DNA of 64,000 nt from Allomuricauda sp. (GTDB lineage Bacteria > Bacteroidota > Bacteroidia > Flavobacteriales > Flavobacteriaceae), in the NCBI RefSeq assembly GCF_002699205.1, contig NZ_PABT01000013.1:58289-122288 (forward strand), in the 5' to 3' direction. A model generated the notes under the pieces. The model did not search any database. It was not told the DNA's origin and saw nothing but the letters and a program-made list of their open reading frames with translations. Of the stretch, positions 10,025 to 17,379 are shown in pieces (position 1 is the first letter of the stretch; each line of letters begins with the position of its first letter). Both the position numbers and the translations under genes were made by a program.

Positions 10025-11026
10025 CTAGATAATTTCAACAAGTAATTCTTTCAGCAAATCGGCTTGGGCCATGTTGCTGGCCCCTACTCCTTTGCCTTTT
10101 AAATCCAACGTTCTAAGGCTGGAAATAATGCCACTGACCCTTTTCATGGGATAGTTTCTTGCGGCCACAACGTATTCATTCACAAAATAAGGGCTTATCC
10201 CCAAGACCTTGGCCACATTCCCCTGAGAATGGTCTTTTAGCCCGTGATACTGTAGCAATTGGGTGAAAAACGTGTTCAGCAAGGTAACCGTTACCACAAA
10301 AGGATTGTCTTTTGGGTTCTGGGCAAAATAATCAATGATACGCGAAGCCTTTTTTACATCGCGTTCACCAATGGCCTTTTTCAGTTCAAAGTTGTTGAAG
10401 TCCTTGCTAATACCAATGTGCTCTTCTATCAGATCTGGGGTTATCTCCGTGGTCGGCGGTACAACCAGTGTCAATTTATCAAGCTCATTGCTGATCTTGC
10501 TCAAATCCGTTCCCAAAAACTCCACAAGCATCACGCAAGACTTTGGTGATATTGCATATTTTTTAGAGGCCATTGTTCGTCTGATCCAATCCGCCACCTG
10601 GTTTTCATACAGTTTTTTGCTTTCAAAAAGCTCTCCGCTTTTTTTTATGGCTTTATAGAGCTTTTTACGCTTGTCCAATTTCTTATACTTATAACAGAGC
10701 ACCAAAATGGTGGTCGGTTGCGGATTCTCCGCATAGGGAACAAGATTTTCTATGGTCCTGGAAAGATGTTGCGCCTCTTTTACGATCACCACTTGATGCT
10801 CGGCCATCATCGGGAACCGCTTGGCGTTGGAAACTACCTCGTCAACAGAGGTCTCCTTTCCATAAAGCACCATTTGGTTGAAACCTTTTTCATCTTCGGT
10901 AAGCACATTGTCCGCAATGTATTGAGAAATACGATCGATATAATAGGGCTCCTCTCCCATCAAAAAATAGATAGGTTTTGGATTACCTTTGTTAATTTCT
11001 GCAACGATCTCTTTTACTTTGTCCAT
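10025..11026 (-). CDS. holA: DNA polymerase III subunit delta
   Basis: 333 aa. HolA is the clamp-loader subunit that opens the beta sliding clamp. The N-terminus has the delta pattern PIYFLMGEEPYYIDRI near residues 18-33, followed by a degenerate P-loop-like AAA+ fold without a functional Walker A. Then come RFPMMAEHQVVIVKEAQ, characteristic of HolA, and the C-terminal collar helices (AVGERDV-like AIGERDVKKASRIIDYFAQN). Length matches the usual 330-345 aa. It diverges from the HsdR-N-like gene at 11053 with only 26 bp between start codons, so promoters must overlap coding ends or lie in this very short gap. Confidence 0.92.
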   Translation of the reverse strand: MDKVKEIVAEINKGNPKPIYFLMGEEPYYIDRISQYIADNVLTEDEKGFNQMVLYGKETSVDEVVSNAKRFPMMAEHQVVIVKEAQHLSRTIENLVPYAENPQPTTILVLCYKYKKLDKRKKLYKAIKKSGELFESKKLYENQVADWIRRTMASKKYAISPKSCVMLVEFLGTDLSKISNELDKLTLVVPPTTEITPDLIEEHIGISKDFNNFELKKAIGERDVKKASRIIDYFAQNPKDNPFVVTVTLLNTFFTQLLQYHGLKDHSQGNVAKVLGISPYFVNEYVVAARNYPMKRVSGIISSLRTLDLKGKGVGASNMAQADLLKELLVEII

Positions 11027-11052
11027 TCAAAATATTTCACCAGTTTTGTCCA

Positions 11053-11499
11053 ATGCAAGATTTGAACTTTCCACCTTATTCATTTCGAATCAAAAATAGC
11101 CAAAATAGACAGTACATTTTTGACGGGATACGTAAAAAATTTGTGGTACTCCAGCCAGAAGAATGGGTACGCCAACATGTACTGCGCTATTTGGTGTTCA
11201 CAAAAAATTATCCAAAGAGCCTCATCAACGTGGAAAAGCAGCTTATGGTAAACAAATTGAAGAAACGATACGATGTGGTCGTATTCAATCCGGACGGCAC
11301 CATTTTTCTATTGGTGGAGTGCAAAGCACCCAAAGTGAGAATATCGCAATCCACTTTTGACCAAATAGCCCAGTACAACTACAAGCTTAAAGCAGAAAAC
11401 CTGATGGTGACCAACGGTTTGGAACATTATTATTGTGAAATGGACTTTGAGAATGAAAAATATAGGTTTTTGAAGGATATTCCTGATTTTAGCCGTTAA
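11053..11499 (+). CDS. Stand-alone HsdR N-terminal-domain protein (PD-(D/E)xK nuclease fold)
   Basis: 148 aa, cytosolic. It shows the nuclease core of type I restriction R subunits: E61 in the first helix/strand region, D74 in RYDVVVFNPDG, E89-C-K91 in LLVECKAP, and a QxxxY motif (Q104-Y108) in FDQIAQYNY. All catalytic-type residues of the PD-(D/E)xK fold are present, but there is no helicase domain, HsdM or HsdS nearby. The genomic place (divergent from holA, 12 bp ahead of a glycosyltransferase) suggests a conserved chromosomal gene rather than a restriction-system relic. Substrate and role are unknown; DNA or RNA cleavage or repair is inference from fold. Confidence 0.82.
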   Translation: MQDLNFPPYSFRIKNSQNRQYIFDGIRKKFVVLQPEEWVRQHVLRYLVFTKNYPKSLINVEKQLMVNKLKKRYDVVVFNPDGTIFLLVECKAPKVRISQSTFDQIAQYNYKLKAENLMVTNGLEHYYCEMDFENEKYRFLKDIPDFSR

Positions 11500-11511
11500 T
11501 TTGCCACCGTT

Positions 11512-12513
11512 TTGAAAATCGCCGTAGTCATACTCAATTGGAATGGAGAAACCTTGCTCGAAAGGTTTTTACCTTCGGTCATGGAGTATTCCGAAGGGAG
11601 TGAAGTATATGTTGTGGACAATGCAAGCACAGATGGGTCCATCGGTTTTTTAAAACAGCACTATCCCACGGTAGGTATCATAAAAAATAGCACCAACGGA
11701 GGTTTTGCCAAAGGATACAACGATGGCCTAAAACATATTGAAGCCGATGTATATTGCCTGCTGAATTCTGATGTGGAAGTCACTCCCAATTGGCTGGAAC
11801 CCATAAAAAAAGCTTTCGAGACCCTTCCTGAAGCTGCCATTATCCAACCCAAAATACTGGACCTCAACCGAAAGGATCATTTTGAATATGCAGGGGCAGC
11901 CGGGGGATTCCTTGATATGTTTGGTTACCCACTATGTAGAGGAAGGATTTTCCAGACCATTGAAAAGGATGAGGGTCAGTACAACGACATCAAAGAAGTT
12001 TTTTGGGCCACGGGCGCCTGCATGTTTATAAAGAGTGAGGTTTTTAGGACCCTTGAAGGTTTTGATGAGGACTATTTTGCCCATCAAGAAGAAATTGACC
12101 TATGCTGGAGGGCAAAAAATGCGGGGCATAAAGTCTATTACGTTGGACAAAGCGAGGTTTATCATTTGGGGGGCAGTACATTGTCCAACATGAACCCAAA
12201 GAAAACCTTTCTTAACTTTAGGAACTCCCTCTACTCCATTACCAAAAACCTTCCCCGAAAAAAGGCTTTGCCCATCATTTTTGTTCGCTTACTACTGGAT
12301 GGTATTGCTGCCGTACGATTTATTTTTCAATTAAAACTTGACCACTGTTTTGCAATCCTCAAGGCCCATTTCAGTTTTTATGCTAACTTTATAAAAATGT
12401 ATAAAAAACGAGAAAAAGCTAATTTTTTATTAAAGTACTACGTTACGACATCCATTGTATGGTCCTATTTCGTACATCAAGTAGAGAATTTTAACATTTT
12501 AGTAAAAGATTAA
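11512..12513 (+). CDS. Family 2 glycosyltransferase (rhamnosyltransferase-like)
   Basis: 333 aa from a TTG start giving MKIAVVILNWNGE, the classic GT2 N-terminus. No ATG is available without losing the first beta strand. Motifs: VDNASTDGS near residue 40, NGGFAKGYNDGL near 62-73, and LLNSDVEVTPNWLEPI (the DxD-like metal/nucleotide-sugar site) near 83-98. The acceptor-side region contains FWATGACMFIKSEVF and HQEEIDLCWRA. The C-terminal 80 residues are basic and hydrophobic, and probably membrane associated. GT2 enzymes of this subgroup often add rhamnose or other hexoses to cell-surface glycans, but donor and acceptor are not readable. It lies 12 bp after the HsdR-N-like gene, so the two may be co-transcribed. 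Confidence 0.9.
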   Translation: MKIAVVILNWNGETLLERFLPSVMEYSEGSEVYVVDNASTDGSIGFLKQHYPTVGIIKNSTNGGFAKGYNDGLKHIEADVYCLLNSDVEVTPNWLEPIKKAFETLPEAAIIQPKILDLNRKDHFEYAGAAGGFLDMFGYPLCRGRIFQTIEKDEGQYNDIKEVFWATGACMFIKSEVFRTLEGFDEDYFAHQEEIDLCWRAKNAGHKVYYVGQSEVYHLGGSTLSNMNPKKTFLNFRNSLYSITKNLPRKKALPIIFVRLLLDGIAAVRFIFQLKLDHCFAILKAHFSFYANFIKMYKKREKANFLLKYYVTTSIVWSYFVHQVENFNILVKD

Positions 12514-12546
12514 CGAAGCCAAAATATAGGTACCTTGCTTTTTATC

Positions 12547-12554
12547 TAATTTTG
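12547..12554 (+). promoter_or_regulatory. Candidate -7 element for the OmpA-family lipoprotein gene
   Basis: TAATTTTG matches TAnnTTTG exactly, about 60 bp before the ATG at 12614. No convincing -33 TTG occurs at 17-23 bp. Confidence 0.35.
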
Positions 12555-12613
12555 GTATAGTTTGTTTTTTTAACATATTGAAATATAACAATCCTTAAAT
12601 TATACTCTGAACT

Positions 12614-13486
12614 ATGAAAAAAGTTTTCCTAGGAACATTGGCGATGACAATCCTTTTGTCTTCATGTGTATCGCAAAAGAAATATGCCGAACTGGAAGCC
12701 AAACAAAAAGAAACCCAAGACCTCTTAAATTCTGCTACCGTTAAACTCAACGATTGCTTGGAAGAAAAAGCAACAGCAGATACCAAGTTGAAAGCTCTTG
12801 AGGATCAAAACGCATTCCTAAAAGCAAACAACCAAGAGCTCATCAACAATATGGGCAACTTGACAACGCTCACCACCAAAGGTGCTGAGAACCTGGAAAA
12901 ATCCCTTGAAAGCCTTCAAGAGAAAGACCTTACCATTAGAAAACTTCAAAATGCCGTTACCCGTAGAGACTCTGTAAACCTTGCATTGGTACAAAGCCTA
13001 AAAGGTGTATTGGGCAACTTGGATGATGAAGACATCGAAATCAGTGTTGAAAAAGGTGTGGTTTTCGTATCCATTTCTGATAAATTGTTGTTCAGAAGCG
13101 GAAGCTACAACGTAACCAATGCCGCCAAAGAAGTACTCGGTAAAGTGGCCAAAGTGGTAAACAACAAACCTGACTTCGAATTTATGGTAGAAGGACATAC
13201 TGACAACGTGCCTTACAGAAGCGGCGTATTATTGGACAACTGGGACTTGAGTGTGAAAAGAGCAACATCCGTGGTTAGGATTCTACAAAATGATTTTGGT
13301 GTAGATCCTGCTAGAATGACAGCTGCCGGTCGTAGTTATTACATACCACTTGTTGACAACACCACTTCTGCCAATAGAGCTAAAAACAGAAGAACACGTA
13401 TCGTTGTACTTCCAAAAATCGATCAGTTCTATAACATGATCGAAGAGGGAATGAAAGATCCTGCTATCGGTGGAACCGGTAAATAA
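12614..13486 (+). CDS. OmpA-family peptidoglycan-binding lipoprotein
   Basis: 290 aa. The signal sequence ends in the lipobox LLSSC (Cys at about residue 19), so it should be a lipoprotein of the cell envelope. Residues about 25-130 form a heptad-like coiled coil (KYAELEAKQKETQDLL onward). Residues about 150-275 are the OmpA C-terminal domain: LLFRSGSYNVTNAAKEVL, then MVEGHTDNVPYRSG with the Asp used to bind diaminopimelate, then RATSVVRIL, and NRAKNRRTRIVV with the conserved Arg. The likely role is tethering the outer membrane to peptidoglycan. Transcription probably stops at the strong hairpin at 13513-13542. A paralogue with a degraded peptidoglycan site lies at 23388-24161. Confidence 0.93.
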   Translation: MKKVFLGTLAMTILLSSCVSQKKYAELEAKQKETQDLLNSATVKLNDCLEEKATADTKLKALEDQNAFLKANNQELINNMGNLTTLTTKGAENLEKSLESLQEKDLTIRKLQNAVTRRDSVNLALVQSLKGVLGNLDDEDIEISVEKGVVFVSISDKLLFRSGSYNVTNAAKEVLGKVAKVVNNKPDFEFMVEGHTDNVPYRSGVLLDNWDLSVKRATSVVRILQNDFGVDPARMTAAGRSYYIPLVDNTTSANRAKNRRTRIVVLPKIDQFYNMIEEGMKDPAIGGTGK

Positions 13487-13512
13487 GAAATAAGCTTCTA
13501 GCTTAATAATGG

Positions 13513-13542
13513 AAAAGCGGCCGATCGGCCGCTTCTTTTTTT
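13513..13542. terminator. Bidirectional rho-independent terminator
   Basis: AAGCGGCC-GATC-GGCCGCTT forms a perfect 8-bp G+C-rich stem with a 4-nt loop. It is flanked by AA on the left and CTTTTTTT on the right. It lies between the convergent OmpA lipoprotein gene and tsaC and can serve both. Confidence 0.9.
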
Positions 13543-13544
13543 AT

Positions 13545-14165
13545 TCAATAAATTTCCAAACTTCCCTTGCCTTCCCGTATAACTTCAGGCTCATCGCCAG
13601 AGAGGTCAATAACCGTAGAAGCTACGTTGTCCCCATAACCACCATCAATAACAATATCAACAAGGTTCTGCCATTTCTCAAAAATAAGCTCTGGGTCGGT
13701 AGTGTATTCCAAGACATCGTCCTCATCCCTAATGGAGGTGGAAACAATAGGGTGTCCCAAACCGGATACCAACGCCCTGGCAATGGCATTGTCCGGTACG
13801 CGGATCCCCACAGTCTTCCTTTTCTTAAAATCCTTGGGAAGGTTATTGTTTCCCGGGAGAATAAATGTATAAGGGCCCGGAAGGGTCCGTTTCAGTATTT
13901 TAAAGGTGGTACTATCAATTTGTCGTACATAATCGGATAAATTACTCAAATCCGCACATATAAAAGACCAATTGGCTTTCTCCAGCTTCACCCCCTTTAT
14001 TCTTGCGATACGCTGCAATGCCTTTGAATTGGTAATATCACAGCCCAAACCATACACCGTATCCGTAGGATAGATCACAAGCCCTCCTTTCCTAAGCACG
14101 TTGACAACCTTTTCAACCAGCTTCGGATTTGGATTTTCCTCGTAAAGTTTTATCAGCTCAGCCAT
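13545..14165 (-). CDS. tsaC: L-threonylcarbamoyladenylate synthase (Sua5/YrdC/YwlC family)
   Basis: 206 aa. The YrdC-fold enzyme makes threonylcarbamoyl-AMP from threonine, bicarbonate and ATP, the first step of t6A37 modification of ANN-decoding tRNAs. Family features: GGLVIYPTDTVYGLGCD (residues about 27-43), the KxR-like ARIKGVKLEKANWSF region, LPGPYTFIL, GIRVPDNAIARAL, and PIVSTSIRDEDD. The C-terminus ends with STVIDLSG..PEVIREGKG, typical of YrdC domains. Length (about 205) shows it lacks the extra Sua5 domain. It is convergent with the OmpA gene, and a perfect -7 element lies 40 bp upstream. Confidence 0.93.
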   Translation of the reverse strand: MAELIKLYEENPNPKLVEKVVNVLRKGGLVIYPTDTVYGLGCDITNSKALQRIARIKGVKLEKANWSFICADLSNLSDYVRQIDSTTFKILKRTLPGPYTFILPGNNNLPKDFKKRKTVGIRVPDNAIARALVSGLGHPIVSTSIRDEDDVLEYTTDPELIFEKWQNLVDIVIDGGYGDNVASTVIDLSGDEPEVIREGKGSLEIY

Positions 14166-14204
14166 CGTTCATAAAATAGTTTGAAATCCTTAATGTATTG
14201 AACA

Positions 14205-14212
14205 CAAAGATA
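14205..14212 (-). promoter_or_regulatory. Candidate -7 element for tsaC
   Basis: On the minus strand the sequence reads TATCTTTG, an exact TAnnTTTG match, 40 bp before the tsaC ATG at 14165. A TTG lies 25 bp further upstream (14238-14240), slightly beyond the usual spacing. Confidence 0.4.
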
Positions 14213-14401
14213 ATACTAATTACACCTTAATTAGACACAATCGAACACCTCTTGGTAATATGAAAAACACGCAACCTATCCTCAATTTCGTGTCTTGACA
14301 TAGGGAAATGGGGCATTCGTCAATTCATATGGGCGATTGGTTGATTTCCCCCGATCATTATGGAATTAATACCTCAACTTTATATAAAAAAGTATACTGA
14401 A

Positions 14402-14986
14402 ATGCGTATTAAAACAACTTTATATTTTGTGTGTGTATGGTCCTTGGTCCTTTTTACCAATTGTAAAAACGATTCAAAATCGAAAGCAAACCCATTGAAT
14501 GCAAAGGAGACTCTTGCCCAATTGGACAGCTTAGCGATCCAAATAGAAGCGTTGGAAAACGAAAAGTGTGAAAATTTGGATACCATAGTCATCCTCAATG
14601 AAAAAATGCGAAGAATCATTGAAAATATTAGATCGATCAACGAATTTGATGACCTAGTAAACAGTTTTGATCAGGACAGGCAACAAATTGGCCTCACTGT
14701 TTCCGAAGATGGCAAATTCGGGGTCTTCACTTGGCAATCCAAAATGGATTGTTTGGGAATCCATATCAAAAATATTGCGCTTTACAAAACTGATGGAAGA
14801 GTCTACACTTCTTCTTTGTACGGAGAACCCTTGGTTTGCCACGAGATAACCAACAAAACTATCAACACGGACAAAACCGTATATCTGCTAAGGGGAAGTT
14901 CATCGACAAACATATCGGATTCATTGATCAAAACATATACAATTTCCAATGGGGACCTGGTCGAGGCAAGAATTTCGTCACCGTAG
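14402..14986 (+). CDS. Hypothetical lipoprotein
   Basis: 194 aa from the ATG at 14402. An upstream ATG at 14360 would add 14 residues ahead of the signal peptide and is less likely. The start MRIKTTLYFVCVWSLVLFTNC gives a signal sequence with lipobox LFTNC, followed by a Lys/Asn/Ser-rich linker, a coiled-coil-like helix (about 30-75) and a beta-rich C-terminal domain (residues about 90-194). The C-terminal domain contains GLTVSEDGKFGVFTW and several conserved-looking aromatics. I do not recognise the family. It probably lies on the periplasmic side of the inner or outer membrane. It stands alone between tsaC (divergent) and a convergent hydrolase. Confidence 0.75.
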   Translation: MRIKTTLYFVCVWSLVLFTNCKNDSKSKANPLNAKETLAQLDSLAIQIEALENEKCENLDTIVILNEKMRRIIENIRSINEFDDLVNSFDQDRQQIGLTVSEDGKFGVFTWQSKMDCLGIHIKNIALYKTDGRVYTSSLYGEPLVCHEITNKTINTDKTVYLLRGSSSTNISDSLIKTYTISNGDLVEARISSP

Positions 14987-15014
14987 AACACGTCCCGGCC
15001 GCTATTTTCCGTTT

Positions 15015-17234
15015 TTATTGGCTTTTTCCGTAGAAACCGATATCGTCCAAAACAACAACCCCTAAAGAATCCTTATCAAATACCAAATGGATGCTTTTTA
15101 ATTTATCCAATTTTAGACTATCGTTTTTCTTTAAAAAAGAAGACATTGGAACATAACAGCTTTTTAATTGGGTCTCGGTTTCTTTACCGATCATATCCTT
15201 GTCCAAAAATTTAAACTTGGTGAATTTGGTCTTGATTTTACCTGGAAGCATATTCTCCTTGGCCAATGCAACGGATGCCATATGGCCCAAACTATCTTTG
15301 AGCACAATACTAAAATTGAACCCTGTTTTTGGGGTCTCGATTTCCCCATCTTCTTTATCCCCGATCTTTAATTCCGAAATATCTCCCATCGCCATGGAAA
15401 GAACCAAGGAATCTGCAGAACCAAAGTCTGTGAGCATATCTGGTAATTCAATGTTATAAACTGGTACGGAATCCTTATCAACGTTTGCCCCGTGACTCCA
15501 ACCAAGCACCAAGGCATTGTTCTGCTGACTTTGTCCATCCCGGGATTCCAACTCCATTTCCCGCCAGACTTTAAAATTTTCAGCGAACAACCTTATACCA
15601 TCGGATGCGCTGGTAATATCCATATCTTCCTCAAAATCCACCAATACCTCTTTGTTGGTGTCCGCATATTGACTCATATAAGTCTCTTTGGGCAACCAAT
15701 CTTGAGCCAAATCCACATTTTGGAACATGGGCAGGTAATCCTTATTTCCTTTAAGTACAGTTTCAGCAAACCCAGTGACATATACTTTGGCCACCTGGCG
15801 TTGTTCCTCACCGCTGACCAAAGGTTCAAGATTGAGCAACCATTTCATGGGAGCTCCAAAGTCCGATCTTCCCCAAGAGGAATTGAACTGGCCATGGTTC
15901 GCATGATTCATATATAAACCGGCCTTAAATCCTGTAAAATCGTCTGAAAATGTAAGCCTGTGATATGGACGCATGCCCCAAAAGCTGGTCTCATCGGAGT
16001 CGTATGCGCCTTGAATGGACAAATAGTTAATGTCTTTGAGACTAATTTCACGATGATATCTGTAGTCCGTAGGCGCGATTGTTATAATTCCCTTTATTCC
16101 AAAGTTGAAATTGAATTTTTCGTTGCCATTGTCTGGAAACCTGTCCAATCCATTGAAAGCTGCCGCGATGGACACTGCCTCTCCTCCTCTAGAGTGCCCC
16201 ACAAGAACAATATTGTCCATATCCACCTTTCCTTTAAGCTCTGGGCTGTCTCCTTGGTTCCACTTTTCCCATTGTTCCAAATGTTTGAGCAAGAGCCATC
16301 CCCGGGTCGGCATTTCTTTACCTCCAAAATCACCGGACCAATGCCCATTGATAAAATTCTCATCAACCGACACCCCGATTATCCCCCTACTGGCCAAGAG
16401 TTCTCCAAGATAGGCATACCCGCCATCCGAATAATCGATCATGCTGTGGTTGCCGTGCACCATCATCACCATGGGGAAAGGCCCTTTTCCTTTTGGCATA
16501 TACACCCGTCCGTTCAATGGAAAACTATCAACTCCGAAGCCCCAAAATTTTTCACGCCATTTCTTCTTTTTCCCTTTCCATTCAGGCAGCAATAGGGAGG
16601 CGTCAACTGTTGGGGTCTTTATTCTGACACCCTCCGCATATTCAGGTCGCTTATTATCCGTTCCACTACCGTACGTGAAAACATCCACCTCGAATTTTCC
16701 TTTTTGGGAAGGGTCTTTCACCCCTTTTGCAGATAGCTGCTCAATACTTAAACTTGTAGAAGCATCGTTTTCTTCAATATAAGGATCGCCATCTAGGGAA
16801 TTAAAGCCAAAAATGCCCAGGAAACCAAGAATTGCCCCGACCACGAGTAGGACCACCCCACCTTTTATATTGCCCTTTTTGATAATTCGCCAAAGACCAA
16901 AAGTCATTAAGGTTATACATACAAACCCGAAAATGGCAAGCGCATAAAACAAAATGGATGGCCAACGAAAGGCGTACATACGCATGATGTACAAGGCTAA
17001 AAAGCCGCTTAAAACCGTTGTGACAATTGTCAGTGGTATTTTCCTGACCAAAGGCCCCAACCAGGTCAACAGCATTTTAAAAACAATGAGCAATATAATG
17101 CCTATAAATATTCCTGCCAGCATAGTAGCCCAAGCTGGGTATCCGATGGCATAGTGATAGCCAGCTACTCCAAAAAGTGTAAGGACAAGGATGGCAACTG
17201 CAAGAAATACAGGTTTGAGAAATAGATTTTTCAT
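15015..17234 (-). CDS. Membrane-anchored alpha/beta hydrolase
   Basis: 739 aa from the ATG at 17234. An in-frame ATG 28 codons upstream would place a polar stretch before the first membrane helix. The N-terminal 160 residues hold about five membrane segments (starting MKNLFLKPVFLAVAILVLTL). After a linker comes a large hydrolase domain: PFPMVMMVHGNHSM (oxyanion region), then the nucleophile elbow VLVGHSRGGEAVSIA with GHSRGG, and a later His (MNHANHGQFNSSWG) suited to complete the triad. The last 200 residues are a beta-rich domain of unknown type. This resembles platelet-activating-factor acetylhydrolase or dienelactone-hydrolase-like enzymes; the substrate (ester or lipid) is unknown. It is convergent with the lipoprotein gene at 14402-14986. 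Confidence 0.8.
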   Translation of the reverse strand: MKNLFLKPVFLAVAILVLTLFGVAGYHYAIGYPAWATMLAGIFIGIILLIVFKMLLTWLGPLVRKIPLTIVTTVLSGFLALYIMRMYAFRWPSILFYALAIFGFVCITLMTFGLWRIIKKGNIKGGVVLLVVGAILGFLGIFGFNSLDGDPYIEENDASTSLSIEQLSAKGVKDPSQKGKFEVDVFTYGSGTDNKRPEYAEGVRIKTPTVDASLLLPEWKGKKKKWREKFWGFGVDSFPLNGRVYMPKGKGPFPMVMMVHGNHSMIDYSDGGYAYLGELLASRGIIGVSVDENFINGHWSGDFGGKEMPTRGWLLLKHLEQWEKWNQGDSPELKGKVDMDNIVLVGHSRGGEAVSIAAAFNGLDRFPDNGNEKFNFNFGIKGIITIAPTDYRYHREISLKDINYLSIQGAYDSDETSFWGMRPYHRLTFSDDFTGFKAGLYMNHANHGQFNSSWGRSDFGAPMKWLLNLEPLVSGEEQRQVAKVYVTGFAETVLKGNKDYLPMFQNVDLAQDWLPKETYMSQYADTNKEVLVDFEEDMDITSASDGIRLFAENFKVWREMELESRDGQSQQNNALVLGWSHGANVDKDSVPVYNIELPDMLTDFGSADSLVLSMAMGDISELKIGDKEDGEIETPKTGFNFSIVLKDSLGHMASVALAKENMLPGKIKTKFTKFKFLDKDMIGKETETQLKSCYVPMSSFLKKNDSLKLDKLKSIHLVFDKDSLGVVVLDDIGFYGKSQ

Positions 17235-17379
17235 AAAAGAGGTCGGTTGGTTTGGTCTAAAACTTCGTAATAACAGCTTTGAATTTAAGCATTTTTGCCC
17301 ATTCGAACCGACTACCATAAATTATTTGGAAAATCCCTAAACCAGTGATGTCTTCAATATAAAAAAGCGAAAATTTGTA

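Noticed and set aside
15199..16782. Long plus-strand open frames opposite the alpha/beta hydrolase, and similar frames opposite leuC, ilvC, dsbD-like and acylase genes
   Set aside because: They lie antisense to genes with clear family motifs, lack recognisable domains and start signals, and are typical shadows of coding DNA.
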